26,713 nt of DNA from an uncultured Ruminococcus sp. (lineage in GTDB: Bacteria > Bacillota > Clostridia > Oscillospirales > CAG-272), in contig CACZSA010000087.1 in assembly GCA_902783705.1 (NCBI GenBank), forward strand, positions 1-26,713, written 5' to 3'. Every line of letters begins with the position of its first letter. The stretch's first letter is position 1. The position numbers and the translations under genes are program-made. The notes under the pieces were generated by a model. The model made no database searches and was not told the origin of the DNA. It saw nothing but the letters and a program-made list of their open reading frames with translations. Shown piece after piece: positions 23,260-26,713 of this stretch.

Positions 23260-24495
23260 TCAGTCGTACCGTTCGTCGAACACGCGCTTGCTCTTCTTTT
23301 CGCTTCTCGGCAGGATCCCGAGCTCGACGACCTTCACGAGCGGCGTGAAACCGATCTTGGACTTCACGCGGTCCGCGACGTTCTTCGCCATCTCCGCGAA
23401 ATCGACCGATCCGTTCGTCTCAACGTAAATGCGCATGGTGTCGCGCCCGTCGAGGTGGGAGATGTGGATCTGGTATTCGCTCGACAGCTCGGGGAACGAT
23501 GCGAGGACCTCCTCGATCTGCTTCGGGAATACGTTGACGCCCTTGATCTTCATCATGTCGTCGCTCCGTCCGGCGATCACGTCGATCCGCGGGAATTTGC
23601 TTCCGCAGGGGCATTCGCTCGGGAGGATCCGGCTGATGTCGTGCGTCCGGTAGCGGATGAGCGGCGCGCCTTCCTTCACGAGCGTCGTGAGGACGATCTC
23701 GCCCCATTCGCCGTCCGGCACGTTCTTCCCGGTCGCGGGATCGATGATCTCGAGGTAGAGATAATCGTCCCAGATGTGCATGCCGCAGTCATATCTGCAG
23801 TTGATGCCGATGCCCGGTCCGTAGATCTCGGTCAGGCCGTAGATGTCGTAGAGCTCGATCCCGAGCGATTCGCGGATCCGTGCGCGCATCTTCTCGCCCC
23901 AGCGTTCGGAGCCGATGACGCCCTTTTTCAGCTTGATGTTCTGGCGGATGCCGCGCTTTTCGATCTCCTCCGCGAGGAGCAGCGCATAGGACGAGGTCGC
24001 GCAGAGCACGGTCGAGCCGAGGTCCTGCATCATCTGCAGCTGCTTTTCCGTGTTGCCGGGGCCCATCGGGATCGCCATCGAGCCGAGGAGCTCGCAGCCC
24101 GCCTGGAAACCGATGCCCGCGGTCCAGAGACCGTAGCCGGGCGTAATGTGGATGCGGTCCTTCTTGGTGATCCCCGCGAATTCATAGCACCGCGCGAACA
24201 TCTTCGCCCAGTCCTCGACGTCCTTCTTCGTGTAGGGGATGATGACCGGAACGCCCGTCGTGCCGGAAGAGGAGTGGATGCGGACGATCTCCTCCTCGGG
24301 AACGGCGGAGAGTCCGAGAGGATACGCGTTGCGCAGATCCTGCTTCTGAGAGAAGGGAAGCGCCTCGAAGTCTTCCGCCGTCGCGACGCCGTCGATGCCC
24401 GCGTCCTTCAGCATTCTGCCGTAGAAATTGTCCGCCGCGATCAGTCTCTTGATCTGCCGGTCGACCTGTTTCAGCTGTTCGTCGTTGATTCTCAT
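23260..24495 (-). CDS. paaK: Phenylacetate-CoA ligase family (aryl-acetate-CoA ligase)
   Basis: 411-aa ANL-superfamily adenylate-forming enzyme that joins an aromatic acid such as phenylacetate or indoleacetate to CoA using ATP. Motifs: the phosphate loop SSSGTTGVP (residues 75-83), YDIYGLTEIYGPGIG, the RYRTHDIS segment (hinge region), and GRSDDMMKIKGVNVFPKQIEEVL with the C-terminal lysine region. It is about 20 residues short of typical PaaK at the N-terminus. The ATG overlaps the stop of the indolepyruvate oxidoreductase gene by four bases, so both are made together. With that enzyme it suggests interconversion of aryl-pyruvates, aryl-acetyl-CoA and aryl-acetates during amino acid fermentation. 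Confidence 0.93.
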   Translation of the reverse strand: MRINDEQLKQVDRQIKRLIAADNFYGRMLKDAGIDGVATAEDFEALPFSQKQDLRNAYPLGLSAVPEEEIVRIHSSSGTTGVPVIIPYTKKDVEDWAKMFARCYEFAGITKKDRIHITPGYGLWTAGIGFQAGCELLGSMAIPMGPGNTEKQLQMMQDLGSTVLCATSSYALLLAEEIEKRGIRQNIKLKKGVIGSERWGEKMRARIRESLGIELYDIYGLTEIYGPGIGINCRYDCGMHIWDDYLYLEIIDPATGKNVPDGEWGEIVLTTLVKEGAPLIRYRTHDISRILPSECPCGSKFPRIDVIAGRSDDMMKIKGVNVFPKQIEEVLASFPELSSEYQIHISHLDGRDTMRIYVETNGSVDFAEMAKNVADRVKSKIGFTPLVKVVELGILPRSEKKSKRVFDERYD

Positions 24496-26713
24496 GATCC
24501 GAATCCTCCCGTCATTCCTTCGCGCGCGTACGCGAGGGCTTTTTTGTTGATTTCATGGAGCTTCGCGGGGAGCACGGCTTCCACCGCGTCCGCGAGCTGT
24601 TCCGCGTCAAACCCGAGCGCGCCGGTTTCGGCTGCGATCCCGAGCAGGAGCACGTTGAGTACCTTGTCGTTTCCGATCTCGGTGAGGGCGCGGTCCGCGT
24701 CGACCGTCACCACCCGCCCGGCATGCGCTTCGAGATACGCGAGCATTTCGCCGGGATCGTAGGGCGCGCCGCCGATCATCGCGCTGACCGGCTGGATGGG
24801 CCGCGTGCTCGTCACGACCGTGCCGCCCGCTTTCAGATACGGCAGCATCCGCACGGCCTCCGCCGGTTCAAACCCGAGGATCAGGTCTGCCTCGCCGGGT
24901 CCGATGAGCGGGGAATGGATCCCGCCGCCCACCCGGAGATGGCTGAATACCGATCCGCCGCGCTGCGCCATGCCGATGGTCTCCGCCGTCTTCACGGGGA
25001 GTCCCGCGCGCATGGCGGCAGCCGCCACGAGCTTCGACGCGAGGATCGTCCCCTGACCGCCGACGCCCGCGAGCACGATGCTGCGCTGTCCGAAGGCTTC
25101 GGGATCGATGGCCCGGCCTGCTGTCACGACCGCGGGCGAGGATTTCTTCGCCGAAGCGGAGCCCTCCTCCTGCTTCGCGGGAGCCGGGACAGAACCGCCG
25201 CCGATCGCGCCGACCGGGCAGATCTGTTCGCAGAGCGTGCAGCCGGTGCAGAGCGTCGCGTCGATCTCCGCCTTGCCGTCGCGGAAGAGAAGCGCGGGAC
25301 AGCCGAGCTCACGGATGCATTTCCGGCATCCGACGCATGTTTCCGCGTCGACCTTCGCGTGCACGCCCTTCGGTTTCCACTTCACGACGCACGGCGAGCG
25401 GAAGATGATCGCCTTGAGCCCGGGCTCGTCCGCGACGCGGCGCACCGTTTCGACGGCTTTCGGATGATCGAGCGGATCGACCGTCTCGACCGTTTTCACG
25501 CCGATGCCCCGCAGGATCGATTCGATATCCGCGGGATCGACCGCCTCGCCCATCACCGTGCGGCCCGTGCCGGGGTGGGGCTGGTGGCCGGTCATCGCCG
25601 TCGTGGAGTTGTCGAGGATCACGAGCGTCATATCGGCCCGGTTGTAGAACCCGTTGAGCGCGCCGGTGATGCCGGAGGCGAAGAACGTCGAATCGCCGAC
25701 GAACGCGAATGCCTTGGTGTCCGGCTCCACATGGAAGACGCCCTGCGCGATGTTGATGCCCGCGCCCATGCAGAGGCAGGTGTCGCACATGTCGAGCGGC
25801 TTCGCATTGCCGAGGGTATAGCAGCCGATGTCGCCGCAGAAGATCGTATTTTTGCCCTTCATGGCCTGCTTGACCGCGTAGAAGGACGCCCGGTGCGGGC
25901 ATCCCGCGCAGAGGACAGGCGGGCGGACGGGCAGGGCGGGCAGTGGATCGCCGCGCGTCGCGTCTGCCGTCTTCTTCTCTGCCGAGCAGAAGGAGGAGAG
26001 GCAAGCCGCGACCTCGCCGACGGTGTTTTCCCCGGCGGGCTTGATTGTGCCGTCTTCCTTGCCGCGGATCTTCACCCGGATCCCGCGGCGTCCGCAGAGA
26101 TACACGAGCGCGCGCTCGATCACCGGGTCGAGCTCCTCGATCACGAGGACTTCGTCGAGTCCTTCGAGGAACCGCGCCGCGAGCTCGTCCGGGAAGGGGA
26201 AGGGCGTTCCGATGCGCAGGAGGCGGGGATGATCGCCGTCCCCGAAGAAATCCTGCACGTACGTCCAGCTGATGCCCTGCGAGACGACGCCGATTTTCGC
26301 GCCGCGCCAAACGCCGGTCTCCGTCAGGAGGGGATTGTGCTCGTCATGCGAGAAGGTATCGGTCAGCGCACGGTTGCGCGCTTCGATTTTCGCGTGGTTG
26401 ACGACGGAGAGGCGGGGGAAGATCACCCATTTCGAGGAATCCTTGACGAAGCCCTCCGGTTCGTGAATCTCGTATTCCTCCTCGTCCTTCACCATGACGT
26501 CCGCATAGCCGTGGTCGATCCGGGTGGTCGGACGCAGGATCACGGGGGAGCCGAGCTTTTCCGAGAGGGCGAACGCGTCGCCGATCATTGAATACGCTTC
26601 TGCGACCGAGGAGGGATCGAAGACCGGGATCTTCGAATACGTCCCGAAGGTGCGGGTGTCCTGTTCGGTCTGCGAGGAGATGGGGCCGGGATCGTCGGCG
26701 ACAAGGACCACCA
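24492..26713 (-). CDS. iorA: Indolepyruvate:ferredoxin oxidoreductase, IorA-IorB fusion, 5'-truncated by window edge
   Basis: Oxidatively decarboxylates aryl-pyruvates to aryl-acetyl-CoA with ferredoxin as acceptor. The frame runs off the window end, about 120 N-terminal residues being absent; visible coding starts in VLVADDPGPISSQTEQDTR. Next come the alpha-subunit CAGCPHRASFY segment, the TPP-binding GDSTFFASGITGAL...NSTTAMTGHQPHPG, then two 4Fe-4S motifs, CVGCRKC..GC and CTGCTLCEQIC. A Pro/Ala/Ser/Lys-rich linker (bases about 25105-25195) leads into a complete beta subunit: QRSIVLAGVGGQGTILASK and TAETIGMAQRGGSVFSHLR. In most organisms IorA and IorB are separate chains. Cytoplasmic, oxygen-sensitive, in operon with paaK. 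Confidence 0.94.
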   Translation of the reverse strand, partial: VVLVADDPGPISSQTEQDTRTFGTYSKIPVFDPSSVAEAYSMIGDAFALSEKLGSPVILRPTTRIDHGYADVMVKDEEEYEIHEPEGFVKDSSKWVIFPRLSVVNHAKIEARNRALTDTFSHDEHNPLLTETGVWRGAKIGVVSQGISWTYVQDFFGDGDHPRLLRIGTPFPFPDELAARFLEGLDEVLVIEELDPVIERALVYLCGRRGIRVKIRGKEDGTIKPAGENTVGEVAACLSSFCSAEKKTADATRGDPLPALPVRPPVLCAGCPHRASFYAVKQAMKGKNTIFCGDIGCYTLGNAKPLDMCDTCLCMGAGINIAQGVFHVEPDTKAFAFVGDSTFFASGITGALNGFYNRADMTLVILDNSTTAMTGHQPHPGTGRTVMGEAVDPADIESILRGIGVKTVETVDPLDHPKAVETVRRVADEPGLKAIIFRSPCVVKWKPKGVHAKVDAETCVGCRKCIRELGCPALLFRDGKAEIDATLCTGCTLCEQICPVGAIGGGSVPAPAKQEEGSASAKKSSPAVVTAGRAIDPEAFGQRSIVLAGVGGQGTILASKLVAAAAMRAGLPVKTAETIGMAQRGGSVFSHLRVGGGIHSPLIGPGEADLILGFEPAEAVRMLPYLKAGGTVVTSTRPIQPVSAMIGGAPYDPGEMLAYLEAHAGRVVTVDADRALTEIGNDKVLNVLLLGIAAETGALGFDAEQLADAVEAVLPAKLHEINKKALAYAREGMTGGFGS

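Noticed and set aside
22492..24762. Plus-strand open frame of about 750 codons running across two real genes
   Set aside because: It covers the Gfo/Idh gene in another frame and lies antisense to paaK, crossing a terminator; no domain signal.
24555..26591. Plus-strand open frame of about 680 codons opposite the ior gene
   Set aside because: Composition is R/D/A/H-rich with no recognisable domain, and the minus strand encodes a textbook oxidoreductase; a high-GC shadow.
1..26713. CRISPR arrays, tRNA or rRNA genes, insertion sequences, prophage, toxin-antitoxin pairs
   Set aside because: I saw no regularly spaced repeats, tRNA-like cloverleaf, transposase or integrase, or terminal inverted repeats when reading both strands.

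Overview
The window looks like a chromosomal segment from a GC-rich, Gram-positive, anaerobic Clostridia-type (Firmicutes) bacterium, probably gut-associated. The grounds are: SBP lipoproteins with Cys lipoboxes, strong AGGAGG-type ribosome binding sites, consensus sigma-A promoters, an IleRS of the eukaryote-like (IleS2) type, and a ferredoxin-dependent indolepyruvate oxidoreductase. I cannot name the species. There are no rRNA, tRNA, IS elements, CRISPR arrays or phage genes. Genes are tightly packed and no gene-free stretch exceeds about 210 bases; the gaps hold promoters and rho-independent terminators, annotated below.

Left part (1-7305): the 3' end of ileS runs into a terminator shared with a convergent minus-strand block. 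That block holds two paralogous ABC-type solute-binding lipoproteins (2756-4213 and 5833-7305) with no permease or ATPase genes nearby. Between them lies a two-gene operon of a TetR-type repressor and a CPBP membrane protease, driven by a perfect TTGACA-17-TATAAT promoter with an adjacent palindrome.

Middle (7360-12627): an AviRa-type 23S rRNA methyltransferase is divergent from a MATE efflux pump, each with its own promoter; the pump is followed by a Nudix hydrolase. Then comes a translationally coupled pair: an ECF sigma factor and a single-pass membrane protein whose outer part is a serpin fold carrying a roughly 85-residue coiled-coil insertion. I read this as a sigma/anti-sigma pair with a serpin as sensor.

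Right-centre (12774-18957): one promoter appears to drive six genes: four tandem Dcr2-like metallophosphoesterase paralogues, the last having lost most metal ligands, then a ThuA-like protein and a TIM-barrel glycosidase-like protein interrupted by a one-base frameshift. None has a signal peptide, so this looks like a cytoplasmic pathway for an unknown, possibly sugar-derived, substrate. It is followed by a lipoprotein of lower GC that joins a propeller-like N-terminal half to a solute-binding domain.

Right end (21486-26713): a two-CBS-domain protein diverges from a small unknown protein coupled to a Gfo/Idh/MocA-type oxidoreductase. A minus-strand operon closes the window: an IorA-IorB fusion (5' end outside the window) and a phenylacetate-CoA ligase, a pair typical of aromatic amino acid fermentation.

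The best candidates for something undescribed are the sigma/serpin pair and the phosphoesterase-ThuA-glycosidase operon with its degenerate fourth paralogue.
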